This document shows positions 18,746 to 27,300 of a stretch of DNA of 64,000 nucleotides, one piece after another (the first letter of the stretch is position 1; each line of letters begins with the position of its first letter). The position numbers were made by a program, and so were the translations under genes. Below the pieces are notes generated by a model. That model had not been told where the DNA came from. It saw nothing but the letters and a program-made list of their open reading frames with translations, and ran no database searches. The stretch comes from Akkermansiaceae bacterium (lineage in GTDB: Bacteria > Verrucomicrobiota > Verrucomicrobiia > Verrucomicrobiales > Akkermansiaceae), in NCBI GenBank assembly GCA_019634595.1, contig JAHCBC010000004.1, positions 496,001 to 560,000 of the forward strand, given 5' to 3'.

Positions 18746-20173
18746 TCAGGCCTTCCTCACCTTCTTCTCCAGCACCTCCGCCACTTCCTTCCACTCCACT
18801 TCGTGGGGCAGGCGCTTGCTGGTGGCGGCGACCGCACCGGCAGCCCCCGCCGCCTCGCCCATGGCCACGGCATTTCCGGTGACACGGTAGCTGGCGTGGG
18901 CGATGAAGTCGCCGCTGATGCAGCGCCCCGCCATCATCAGGCCGTCCACATCCTTCGCGATCAGGGCGCGCAGCGGGATGTCGTAGGGCGTGAACTTCGT
19001 CACCCCTCCCCGCTCGATGGTCAGCTTGTCATTGTCCTCCTTGGTCTTCGCATGGATGTCCACACCGAAGGTCACGCGTGCCACCGCATCCTCATGCCGT
19101 GCGGCGTTCATGAGATCCTCCTTTTTCACCACGTAGCGGCCCTTGATGCGCTTGCCATCCCTGACGCCGATCTGCTCCGCCGTCGCCACCACCTGGAGGC
19201 CATCCCACACGCCACCCAGTTTCCGCAACGATCTGCTGATGTCGAAAATCTCCTTCCGCGCCCGCACCGTCGCCGCCGTCATCGCGTCCGCGTCATCCGG
19301 CCGGATGCCATACTCATGGTTCAGCATCAGCAGGACGATGTTATCCCGGATGTGGAAGATGGTGGGCATACCATAGGAAGGATCGATGCCCGCCTTCTGG
19401 ATGTCCGCCTTCAGGTTTTCAGTGGCCTTCACGTGCCAGTTCAGATCCCCTTCATAGAAGGAAACGTAGTCCCGCATTTTCGTTACATCCTTCACTGCGG
19501 CGATGGCGTTCATGGTGAGCGGCTGGCAGAGGCAGCGCGCGGACTCTTCCTTGCCCATCTGTCCCAGTTCCCAGTCGCAACCGGCCAGCGCGCCGAGAAC
19601 CCCATCCCCGGTGGCGTCGATGAAAACCGGCGCGCGCCAAGCCTCCCGCCCGGAAGCGGACTCGGTGACGATGGTGGTCAGCCGCCGCCCGTCCCGGTAC
19701 GCGGCCACCACCCGTGTCTGCAGGCGGAACTTCACCCCAGCCTCCGTGCACATGTCCTCCAGCAGGAGCTTCATCTCATCCGGCTCATAGACGAACACCT
19801 TCGGGCTGGTGCCGCGCCGCGCGTCCCGCTCGTCCAGCTTCATGCGGATCTCCTTGGTCAGGCCCGGTTTGTCGAAGTCGAAAATCCACGTCAGCAGTCC
19901 CGCCGTCCACACCCCGCCAAGGCAGCCATGGACGTCGAACAGCCGGACCTTTGCCCCCGATCTGGCGGCGGCGATGGCGGCGGATACCCCGGCTGGACCT
20001 GCACCGCACACGATCACATCCGCATCCTCCACCAGCTTCAGATCGCGCGGCGGCTCGCCGAAAATCCCTTTCGTCACCTTTGGAACCTCCTGCCCCAGCA
20101 GGGGGACGGTCATCGAGCCAGCCAAGGCGGCGTGGATGAACTTGCGGCGGGAAACGTCTGATGTGTTTTGCAT
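18746..20173 (-). CDS. Tat-exported FAD-dependent oxidoreductase (FAD_oxidored family)
   Basis: A 475-residue protein. SRRKFIHAALAGS at residues 8-20 is a twin-arginine signal, so it is exported folded with its cofactor. VIVCGAGPAGVSAAIAAARSG (about 53) is the FAD-binding Rossmann motif, with the following strand ending LFDVHGCLGG. APVFIDATGDGVLGALAG and the C-terminal LMMAGRCISGD block are typical of FAD_oxidored proteins common in Planctomycetes and Verrucomicrobia. The substrate is unknown. It is divergent from an AraC regulator with repeats in between, suggesting regulated catabolism. Confidence 0.88.
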   Translation of the reverse strand: MQNTSDVSRRKFIHAALAGSMTVPLLGQEVPKVTKGIFGEPPRDLKLVEDADVIVCGAGPAGVSAAIAAARSGAKVRLFDVHGCLGGVWTAGLLTWIFDFDKPGLTKEIRMKLDERDARRGTSPKVFVYEPDEMKLLLEDMCTEAGVKFRLQTRVVAAYRDGRRLTTIVTESASGREAWRAPVFIDATGDGVLGALAGCDWELGQMGKEESARCLCQPLTMNAIAAVKDVTKMRDYVSFYEGDLNWHVKATENLKADIQKAGIDPSYGMPTIFHIRDNIVLLMLNHEYGIRPDDADAMTAATVRARKEIFDISRSLRKLGGVWDGLQVVATAEQIGVRDGKRIKGRYVVKKEDLMNAARHEDAVARVTFGVDIHAKTKEDNDKLTIERGGVTKFTPYDIPLRALIAKDVDGLMMAGRCISGDFIAHASYRVTGNAVAMGEAAGAAGAVAATSKRLPHEVEWKEVAEVLEKKVRKA

Positions 20174-20250
20174 GGGTTCCAGGAAGGTAAATTTGACACC
20201 TGATGACAGGACAGGATTCCCACCCTATGCCATTCTTCCTTGATAAGGAG

Positions 20251-20288
20251 AAGAAACATGAAACATTCATAGCACAAAAGAAACATGA
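20251..20288. promoter_or_regulatory. Direct repeats between the divergent oxidoreductase and AraC genes
   Basis: AAGAAACATGA occurs at 20251-20261 and again at 20278-20288, 27 bp apart. The second copy overlaps the araC-type start codon. Direct repeats with a spacing of a few helical turns are typical AraC-family sites, so autoregulation is possible. Confidence 0.4.
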
Positions 20289-21145
20289 GAAGCCACGACC
20301 CCAGTTCCCGTTTCTCCCGTCTGATCGACCGTCTGCTGGCACGGGATCTCCCGTGCGGAGTGCACGCCGCAAACGAATCCGGAGCACCTCCCGGAAGCCA
20401 TGGCGTGCTCCCCTATCCCCGTTTCAGTCTCTGCCTTGCCGGCACAGCCCGTTATGATGTGTCCGCCGCCGGTGGCACCCGCGTGGTCACCCTTGCCCGG
20501 GGAGAAGCCATCGCGGCAGCACCTGGCTGCCTGATGGAGCCGCATCCGCAGTCACGGTATCTCGCGCTTGGCATCGTCTTCACTCCGGAGATGACGCGCT
20601 TCCTGCTGGCCCGGAAGGACCCGGGACAGCACCGGTTCCTGTTGGCCCATCATTCCACCGCCCTCCTGGACGAGGAAACCAGCCAGTTCTTCCGCGCACT
20701 GACCCGCCCTTCCTCCCGGACACCGGGTGATCCCTACCTGAGCAAGCTGCTGCAACTTCTGCTCATCAAGTCACGGGAAATGGTGGAGTCGGAGCAGCCC
20801 GTCCCCACCTCCCGCAAGGCATGGTTCACCTGGCAATCCGCCTGCCGGTTCATGCAGGAGAATTTCTCCCAGCCCATCGGCCGCCCGGAGGTGGCCGCCT
20901 TCCTGCACCTTCACCCTAACCACCTTTCCCGCCTCTTCACCCGCTTCAGCGGCTGCAGCTTCAACCAGCATCTCCTCGACATCCGGTTGCGCCACGCGAC
21001 GGAGATGCTGGCAGATCCCTCGATGAACATTGGAGACGTCGCACGGGCCAGCGGAATCCCGGACACCAACTACTTCATCCGCTGCTTCCGCAAGCGGACA
21101 GGGTTGCCTCCGGCACGCTACCGCTCCGCCGCAGATAAGCATTGA
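20285..21145 (+). CDS. AraC-family transcriptional regulator
   Basis: A 286-residue regulator. Residues about 25-130 form a cupin-like sensor domain (FSLCLAGTARYDV, ARGEAIAAAPGCLMEPHP). Two helix-turn-helix motifs lie near the C-terminus: PEVAAFLHLHPNHLSRLFTR (about 195) and IGDVARASGIPDTNYFIRCF (about 245), ending in FRKRTGLPPARYR. It is divergent from the Tat-exported oxidoreductase and 36 bp upstream of the PhyH dioxygenase gene, so it probably controls one or both. The inducer is unknown. Confidence 0.92.
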   Translation: MRSHDPSSRFSRLIDRLLARDLPCGVHAANESGAPPGSHGVLPYPRFSLCLAGTARYDVSAAGGTRVVTLARGEAIAAAPGCLMEPHPQSRYLALGIVFTPEMTRFLLARKDPGQHRFLLAHHSTALLDEETSQFFRALTRPSSRTPGDPYLSKLLQLLLIKSREMVESEQPVPTSRKAWFTWQSACRFMQENFSQPIGRPEVAAFLHLHPNHLSRLFTRFSGCSFNQHLLDIRLRHATEMLADPSMNIGDVARASGIPDTNYFIRCFRKRTGLPPARYRSAADKH

Positions 21146-21181
21146 GCCGGGACCGGACAACTCCCCATCCTTTCCCCATCC

Positions 21182-21838
21182 ATGGATCTCCAAAAGGAAG
21201 GCTACCGGATCATCCGTTCCGTGTTCACGCGGGAGGAGATCGAGCGATTCCGCGAGGAAGCGGACAGGATCGCCACCGCCGCAGGGTCCGCCTGCGTGAG
21301 ACATCTCCGGTCACATTCCGGCCTCTTCATCGGGCTTTCCCGGGATCAACGCCTGCTGCTCCAGCTACCGGGCGACTCCGTGGTCGCACGCAGCATCCTG
21401 TTCGACAAGACGCCTGGGGAGAACTGGCCGGTGGCATGGCACCAGGATCTCACCATCGCCCTCCGCAGGCAGGCGGATGTACCCGGCTACGGTCCATGGT
21501 CCGTCAAGGACGGGGCGCCTCACGTGCAACCTCCCGTCGATCTCCTGCGGAACATGGTTACCATCCGCATCCATCTGGATGATACCCCTGCGGACAATGG
21601 TGCGCTGGCCGTCATTCCCGGCAGCCATCTGCACGGACGGATCCCAGCGCATGACGTCGCAGCGCATGTCCGGGACCCCGTCATTTGCGAATGCCGACCG
21701 GGCGATGTCCTGCTGATGTCCCCGCTCATCCTGCATTCGTCGAAACGTGCGGTGATCCCACGCCGTCGCCGGATCGTCCATTTCGAGTACGCCCGGCGGG
21801 GAGACTTGGCGGGAAACCTGGAGTGGCTGGAATCCTGA
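21182..21838 (+). CDS. Phytanoyl-CoA dioxygenase (PhyH) family protein
   Basis: A 218-residue Fe(II)/2-oxoglutarate oxygenase. The metal site can be traced as His-x-Asp in WHQDLT (about residues 87-89) and the distal His in MSPLILHSS (about 182), followed by the 2-oxoglutarate-binding Arg in RRRRIVHFEY. PGSHLHGRI is the usual loop after the core strand. PhyH members hydroxylate lipids, amino acids or natural products. The gene follows the AraC regulator on the same strand, 36 bp apart, and converges on the FecR/LamG gene, ending 8 bp before it. Confidence 0.88.
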   Translation: MDLQKEGYRIIRSVFTREEIERFREEADRIATAAGSACVRHLRSHSGLFIGLSRDQRLLLQLPGDSVVARSILFDKTPGENWPVAWHQDLTIALRRQADVPGYGPWSVKDGAPHVQPPVDLLRNMVTIRIHLDDTPADNGALAVIPGSHLHGRIPAHDVAAHVRDPVICECRPGDVLLMSPLILHSSKRAVIPRRRRIVHFEYARRGDLAGNLEWLES

Positions 21839-21845
21839 AGCCCGG

Positions 21846-23420
21846 CTAGGGGGCCTCATGGCGCTCCATCAGGTGCTGGATTTCCTTCTGCACCAGTGCC
21901 CGGTCGAAAATGAACACCTCGTCCATCCCGCCTTTGAAGAAATTCCTCAACCCCGGTACCGGCACGCTGTGCCTGCCGAGGACCACACCGCTGTCCGCGC
22001 TCTTCACATTGGTATCCACCTGGAAGTCCTCGCGCCGGGAGATGGGTTCCAATTTCCCATCCACATAAAAGAGGACGTTACCCGGAACACCAGGCCTTCT
22101 TCCCGGACCCAGCACCACGGCGATGTGATGCCACTTTCCATCGCACAGATTCGTCGTTCCCACCACCCTGCCGCCATAGGTCCCGATCCGCAGCTTCCCC
22201 TTCGTGCCCTGGTTCGACCAATCGACCGCGATCTGCCACACGCCATACTCCGTCGCGCTGCCCCACGAAAGGATGCCCTGCCCCGCAGAGGAATCACCTT
22301 CCGGTAGTTTCACCCACAATGCCACCGTCCGTGGCAAAGCCCCCTCGACCCCGAGGTAGCCGGACTCCGCATAAGATCCCACGCCATCGAACGACAGGGC
22401 TTTTCCGCGGACGCCCTTGATCCACTTCGGCGGCGTGCCGATGCCGAAGCCGTATGTGTTGGAAACATCGCTCCGCAACTTCATGGCGGCGTCACTCCCC
22501 ATCGCCAGATAGCGACCGGAGTCCGCACCCGCCTCGCCCGCGCCTTCATCAAAGCTCCAGTGGACGTAACCACCCTCCTTTTCCGATTGGTCCGGAATCC
22601 GGGTGATGAACGCGCTCGCATCCGCAGTTCCCAAGCTCGTGCCGCCTTTCTCCACCTTCAGCGCGTCCCCCTCGAACAGGGAGATCGTCTTCCGGTTCGC
22701 CGCGTTCATCTTTACCATTCCCGTCAGCACGTGCACCTCGGTAGTCCCGTCACCGGAAGCCCGCATCCCGAACTCCGTCCCCAGATCGACCACTTTTCCT
22801 TCGCGGGTTTCCACGGTGAAGCCTCGCGCGGACGGCGGGCATTTCACCGCCAGCCTGCCAAGGTTCAGCTTCATGTCCATACGCCCCTTCAGCTCCACGT
22901 CGAACGGTCCCTCCAGGATCACCTTCGCGCCGTTGCTCAGACGCAGTTCCAGAAGTCCGGCAAGCGCTTTCAGCCGCTCTCCGCGTTTGACCTGTCCATC
23001 ACGGATGCCGCTTCCCGCCTCCCATACCAGCGACTCGGACCGCGCCAGCATCGCCACCGGTTCCAACAAGCCCTTCCCCCACCACGCTCCTGCCAGGGAC
23101 AGCAGGATCAGGGCCGCCCAAGCCAGCCATTTCCCCCGCTGCTCACGGCCCAATGCCCGCCCCACGCTGCCGATCACCCGCCAGCCATCTTCCCCCATCC
23201 CTTTCCCGGCACCCAGCCGCATCATCACTTCCCGCGCCGTCAGCTCCCCCGTCGGGTCCGTCAGCGCCGGAGCCAGCAGGCGGTCGATGCCCACCATGCC
23301 CACCGTGGCCTCCAGCACCTCCTCCGACTCCTGGCACATCGCCAGCAACGTCTCCCGCTCCCGCGCCGTGAGCGTTCCCTCCAGCAATCCCGCCACCAGC
23401 CTGTTCCATTCCGTATTCAT
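21846..23420 (-). CDS. FecR-domain membrane protein with C-terminal LamG-like domain
   Basis: A 524-residue protein. The N-terminal cytoplasmic part (about 1-95) resembles an anti-sigma region and contains LVAGLLEGTLTARERETLL. One membrane helix follows (KWLAWAALILLSLAGAWW), then a FecR-like periplasmic domain (GAKVILEGPFDVEL to DLGTEFGMRAS) and a concanavalin/LamG-like domain (about 285-520; HWSFDEGAGE, GKWHHIAVVL, GGMDEVFIFDRAL). ATG 23420 overlaps the stop of the sigma factor gene (ATGA), so the two are co-translated. The family is typical of Planctomycetes and Verrucomicrobia; it probably transmits an envelope signal to the sigma factor. Confidence 0.9.
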   Translation of the reverse strand: MNTEWNRLVAGLLEGTLTARERETLLAMCQESEEVLEATVGMVGIDRLLAPALTDPTGELTAREVMMRLGAGKGMGEDGWRVIGSVGRALGREQRGKWLAWAALILLSLAGAWWGKGLLEPVAMLARSESLVWEAGSGIRDGQVKRGERLKALAGLLELRLSNGAKVILEGPFDVELKGRMDMKLNLGRLAVKCPPSARGFTVETREGKVVDLGTEFGMRASGDGTTEVHVLTGMVKMNAANRKTISLFEGDALKVEKGGTSLGTADASAFITRIPDQSEKEGGYVHWSFDEGAGEAGADSGRYLAMGSDAAMKLRSDVSNTYGFGIGTPPKWIKGVRGKALSFDGVGSYAESGYLGVEGALPRTVALWVKLPEGDSSAGQGILSWGSATEYGVWQIAVDWSNQGTKGKLRIGTYGGRVVGTTNLCDGKWHHIAVVLGPGRRPGVPGNVLFYVDGKLEPISRREDFQVDTNVKSADSGVVLGRHSVPVPGLRNFFKGGMDEVFIFDRALVQKEIQHLMERHEAP

Positions 23421-23998
23421 GCCGTTTCCGATGGATGATCCAGAATTCCGAGTTTCCCCTTCACACAATCCCCCAAAACCATCCGCAAGCGGTGCAACTG
23501 CATCGAAACCGCCGATGCTTTCCTTCCCAATCTGCTGGAAAGCTCATCCAGCGACTCCCCTTCCTCATAACGCGCGCGCAGCAGGTTCCGCGCGGGATTT
23601 TCCAGCCGGTCCAGACACTCCACCAAGGCCTCCAGTGCTCCCCCCTCCCTCTCATCTTCACCCAATCTGGCCTCCAGCCCGGCGTCCAACAGCGCCTGGA
23701 GTTCCTCATGTGAGCCGATCAGTTCCGGTCGGTTCTTCCGCCGGAAGTTCGCCAGCAACTTCATTGCGATACCCCGGAGCCAAGGCTTGATCGGGCGTTC
23801 CGGATCACAATCCCCGATCCGCCGGAACGCGGTCATGAACACCTCCTGTGCCAAGTCTTCCGCATCATGGGAGTTCCGCAACCTCACCGCGAGGCACGCC
23901 CGCACATCCGCATGATGCCGCTGCACCAATATGGCGAACGCCCCCAGGTCGCACTTCTGCGCGGCCCGGATCAACTGAGGTTCATCGTTCGGCTCCAT
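23417..23998 (-). CDS. ECF-type RNA polymerase sigma factor
   Basis: A 193-residue sigma-70 family protein. Region 2 lies at about 17-82 (AFAILVQRHH, DAEDLAQEVFMTAFRR, PWLRGIAMKLL) and region 4 at about 122-180 (LDRLENPARNLLRARYEEG, LSSRLGRKASAVSMQLHRLR). ATG 23998 is chosen because it gives the usual MEPNDEPQLIRAAQ-type start; the longer reading adds a 38-residue segment unlike the family. It overlaps the FecR/LamG gene by 4 bp and likely works with it as a signalling pair. Its target promoters are not evident here. Confidence 0.93.
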   Translation of the reverse strand: MEPNDEPQLIRAAQKCDLGAFAILVQRHHADVRACLAVRLRNSHDAEDLAQEVFMTAFRRIGDCDPERPIKPWLRGIAMKLLANFRRKNRPELIGSHEELQALLDAGLEARLGEDEREGGALEALVECLDRLENPARNLLRARYEEGESLDELSSRLGRKASAVSMQLHRLRMVLGDCVKGKLGILDHPSETA

Positions 23999-24197
23999 CG
24001 GTTCTGTGAGGGCGGAGGGATCACCGCCCCATGGGTACTGTTTCCAACCCCGATGATCAGCACAAAAAAACACCGCTCCTCCGGAATACCGGAAATCCCC
24101 CCCTTTCTCCACATTTCATGTGCTGAAAAAGGTTCACGTAACAGTACCACCTTGAAAGGCGGTCTTCCGCTCCCCCGCCGCCATCCCCAAAACTCCC

Positions 24198-24989
24198 ATG
24201 AAACCCGTTCCCATCCCCTTCAAAGCCCACCTGCTCCCGCTCTTCTTCACGCTGTTCGCCCTCCCGACAGCCTCCGCCGCCGTGATCTACCAGCACAACT
24301 TCAGTGGCAGCCCGGGCAACACCCTCAACGGAGTGGCTCTCGACACCGCGAACGGCACCTTGGGAGGAACCGCCGGGGCCACATGGCTCGCCAATTCCGA
24401 TCGCTACTTTGCCGACGGAACGATCACCTCGACTGCCTCTTCAGCATCCACCTACGTCCCGTTTGCACCCGTCAGCGGCTACGAATACACCATCACCCTC
24501 AACGTCGATATCACCAGCGCCAGTTCCACCAACTGGGTCGCACTCAGCCTGTTCAACGGCACCCCGAACACCAACGGAGCATTCAATACCGTCTCCACCA
24601 CCTACGCCTCCATCGGACGGAGACACAGCACCGGCGGCGGCAGCAGCGGCACCGACCTCCTCCGCTGGCAGGGTCCCAGCAATGGAGGAACCAACCTGCA
24701 CATCGACGAACCCAAAACGGGTATCTGGAACATCTCCATCCTCCTGAACACCACGAACCCCGCCAACTGGACCTTCCAATGGCTCATGCAGGCCGATGAT
24801 ACCGAGCACCTCACCGGCTCCTACAATCTGGGCACCACCACCATCAGCCACATCATGATCAGCAACACCGTCAATGTCAGCGCGGATCTGTCCGGCTTCT
24901 CCGTCACCGCCGTCCCGGAACCCGGCCTCACCCTGCTGTCGTCCCTCGGCACCGGCCTGCTGGCGTTCCGCCGCGCCCGCCGGGGGTGA
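24198..24989 (+). CDS. PEP-CTERM sorted secreted protein
   Basis: A 263-residue exported protein. It has a signal peptide (LLPLFFTLFALPTASA), a beta-rich Ser/Thr/Asn-rich body, and a PEP-CTERM tail with VPEP, a hydrophobic stretch (LTLLSSLGTGLLAF) and a basic end (RRARRG). It starts 199 bp from the sigma factor gene on the opposite strand, so a shared regulatory region is possible. No enzyme motif is visible. It resembles the PEP-CTERM protein at 17956-18696 in size and layout rather than in detailed sequence. Confidence 0.86.
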   Translation: MKPVPIPFKAHLLPLFFTLFALPTASAAVIYQHNFSGSPGNTLNGVALDTANGTLGGTAGATWLANSDRYFADGTITSTASSASTYVPFAPVSGYEYTITLNVDITSASSTNWVALSLFNGTPNTNGAFNTVSTTYASIGRRHSTGGGSSGTDLLRWQGPSNGGTNLHIDEPKTGIWNISILLNTTNPANWTFQWLMQADDTEHLTGSYNLGTTTISHIMISNTVNVSADLSGFSVTAVPEPGLTLLSSLGTGLLAFRRARRG

Positions 24990-25048
24990 AATTCCCCGGA
25001 GAAAATCCCTGCCTTTCCCGATCGTCCGGATAACCTGACCAGAACCGC

Positions 25049-26032
25049 ATGCCTTTCCGAATCCATTTGCTGGTGATCGCCTCTCTGGTGGCCGCCATGC
25101 CGGCGTCGGCGGAGAAGTTCCGCTTCGAACGCCCGCTGATGGGCACGCGTTTCATGGTGGTCTGCCATGCCAATGACCGGGACACCGCCACGAAAGCCAC
25201 AGCCGCCGCTTTCCAAACCGCGGAGGAACTGAACGCCACCGCCTCCGACTACCTGCCGGAAAGCGAGCTCTCGATGCTTGCCACAAAACCCATCGGCAAA
25301 CCCATTCCCCTCTCACCATTGCTCTACGGATTGCTGGAGCATTCGCACCGCATGGCCGAAGCGACCGACGGTGCCTTCGACCCGACGCTGGGACCACTCA
25401 CCAGGCTCTGGCGTGAAACACGCGACGCCCGCCGCCTTCCCAATCCTGAAAAGTTGCAGTCCGCCCGCGACCGCACCGGCTGGCGGAACTTCACACTCGA
25501 TCCGGAATCACGGACCATCACGCTGCACCGGGAAAACATGGCCTTCGACCTGGGCGCTGTGGCCAAAGGCTACGTCGCTGACCTGATGCTGGAGGCTCTC
25601 GTGAAAAGAGGCATCCCCCAGGCGATGATTGTCGCAGGAGGAGAGGTCCGGCTGGGTGATCCCCCTCCGGGAAAGGAGGGCTGGCGGGTGGCCGTACAAA
25701 CCTTCGACCCCGCCCGTCCGGATGAAGTCGTCGTCCTCTCCAACGCCGCCGTTTCCACCTCCGGAGATCTGTATCAATCGGTGGAAATCGAAGGCATCCG
25801 TTACTCCCACATCCTGTCACCGGTCACCGGCCTGGGTCTGACGCGTCGCGTCGCGGCCATGGTGATCGCTGATGAGGCGAAACTCAGCGATCCGCTTTCC
25901 ACCGCAGCCTGCGTGCTCGGCCAGGACGCATCCGGGAAGCTCCGACAGTTTCCCGGCCTCCGTGAACTGAGCGTGAAGACTCCGCAGGAAACCCTCGCCC
26001 GCATCCACGGCAACAACCCTTCCACCCACTGA
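25049..26032 (+). CDS. apbE: FAD:protein FMN transferase (ApbE)
   Basis: A 327-residue exported enzyme that attaches FMN from FAD to threonine or serine of target proteins. It has a signal peptide (MPFRIHLLVIASLVAAMPASA) and the family blocks FERPLMGTRFMV, DGAFDPTLGPL, FDLGAVAKGYVAD, IVAGGEVRLG, AVSTSGDLYQ and HILSPVTGLG; the last ones form the FAD and Mg2+ sites. It is followed within 8 bp by a secreted FAD oxidoreductase and then a membrane DUF4405/DUF2271-like protein. That arrangement fits an extracytoplasmic flavin-based redox unit. Confidence 0.95.
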   Translation: MPFRIHLLVIASLVAAMPASAEKFRFERPLMGTRFMVVCHANDRDTATKATAAAFQTAEELNATASDYLPESELSMLATKPIGKPIPLSPLLYGLLEHSHRMAEATDGAFDPTLGPLTRLWRETRDARRLPNPEKLQSARDRTGWRNFTLDPESRTITLHRENMAFDLGAVAKGYVADLMLEALVKRGIPQAMIVAGGEVRLGDPPPGKEGWRVAVQTFDPARPDEVVVLSNAAVSTSGDLYQSVEIEGIRYSHILSPVTGLGLTRRVAAMVIADEAKLSDPLSTAACVLGQDASGKLRQFPGLRELSVKTPQETLARIHGNNPSTH

Positions 26033-26040
26033 ACCCATTT

Positions 26041-27300
26041 ATGAAAAACAATCGCAGAGCCTTCATCCAAAACACGCTTCTCGGTGCCACCGGCCTGGGA
26101 TTCGCCATCGCCTCCACCACCGAAGTCCGCGCGGCGGAGGTCGCCAATGCCGCCGCAGCCGATGTGACCGATGAGGTCGATGTGCTGGTCGTCGGCGGCG
26201 GCACGGGCGGAGTCATCGCCGCCATCCAGGCCGCACGGGCCGGTGCCAGCGTCCTGCTGGTGGAGCGGCACAGCCAACTCGGCGGGACCATGACCACGGG
26301 CGGCGTCGCCTTTCCGGGGCTGTTCGACGCCTGGGGCAAGCAGATCATCGCCGGCATCGGCTGGGAACTGGTGAAAGAAAGCGTCGAACTCGACCAAGGC
26401 ACGTTCCCTGATTTCGCCAAGGTGCCACAGCGCCATTGGCAGAACCAGATCCAGATCAACCAGTTCCTCTACGCCATCCTGGCGGAGGAGAAGTGCGAAC
26501 AAGCGGGCGTGAAGATCGCCTACTACGAATCCCCGCAGACGGTGACCAAGACGGATGGCGGCTGGGAAGTCGCCTGCGCGGGATTCGGCACCCGGCGGAA
26601 GGTGACGTGCAAGCAGATCATCGACTGCACGGGCGGAGCCGAGGTGGTGGGGCTGGCCGGATTCCCCCGCCAGCGGGAGGAGGAACGCCAGCCGGGATCC
26701 TATCTCTTCATGCTGGGCGCGCCCAATGAGCCGGGGCGCAAACAGACCCACCAGCTCTACGTCCACGGCGCGGACTCGACCAACTCCCGCACCGTGACGG
26801 AAGCGAACCTGACCGGACGCAAGTCCATCCTCGCCAAAGTGCGGAAGGACAGCAGCAAGCGCCTGATGCACATGCAGCCTGAAACCGGCTTCCGCGAAAG
26901 CTACCGCATCGAGGGCGAAACGGTGATCACCGTGAACGACTACCGCTCCGGCAAGAAGTTCGACGACGCGGTCAGCAATGCCTTTTACCCGGTCGATCTC
27001 CACACGAAGAAAGGCGTGAAGCCGGAACCGCTGAAGCCCGGCACGGTACCCACCGTCCCGCTGCGCGCCCTGATCCCCAAGGGCAGCCGCAACATCATCG
27101 TCGCGGGACGTTGCGTGAGCAGCGACCGCCTCGCCAACTCCGGCCTGCGGGTGCAGGCGACGTGCATGGGCATGGCGCAGGCCGCCGGTGCCGCCGCCGC
27201 GCTGGCCTCGAAGGCGGGAACCACCCCGCTGGAAGTACCGCTCAAGGAGATCCACGACTTGCTCCGCACCCACGGTGCCATTATCCCGGGGGATGTCTGA
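26041..27300 (+). CDS. Exported FAD-dependent oxidoreductase (FAD_oxidored family)
   Basis: A 419-residue flavoprotein. The N-terminus (NNRRAFIQNTLLGATGLGFA) is a twin-arginine-like signal. VLVVGGGTGGVIAAIQAARAG is the FAD-binding motif, followed by LLVERHSQLGGTMTTGG. The C-terminal block NIIVAGRCVSSDRLANSGLR is the family's second FAD contact. It shares its family with the protein at 18746-20173. It lies 8 bp after apbE and overlaps the next gene by 8 bp, so it is part of one operon. The substrate is unknown; electrons may pass to the neighbouring membrane protein. Confidence 0.88.
   Translation: MKNNRRAFIQNTLLGATGLGFAIASTTEVRAAEVANAAAADVTDEVDVLVVGGGTGGVIAAIQAARAGASVLLVERHSQLGGTMTTGGVAFPGLFDAWGKQIIAGIGWELVKESVELDQGTFPDFAKVPQRHWQNQIQINQFLYAILAEEKCEQAGVKIAYYESPQTVTKTDGGWEVACAGFGTRRKVTCKQIIDCTGGAEVVGLAGFPRQREEERQPGSYLFMLGAPNEPGRKQTHQLYVHGADSTNSRTVTEANLTGRKSILAKVRKDSSKRLMHMQPETGFRESYRIEGETVITVNDYRSGKKFDDAVSNAFYPVDLHTKKGVKPEPLKPGTVPTVPLRALIPKGSRNIIVAGRCVSSDRLANSGLRVQATCMGMAQAAGAAAALASKAGTTPLEVPLKEIHDLLRTHGAIIPGDV

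Noticed and set aside
22603-23790. A 395-residue Ser/Pro/Arg-rich frame on the plus strand
   Set aside because: It lies antisense to the FecR/LamG and sigma factor genes, which have clear domains and coupled starts.
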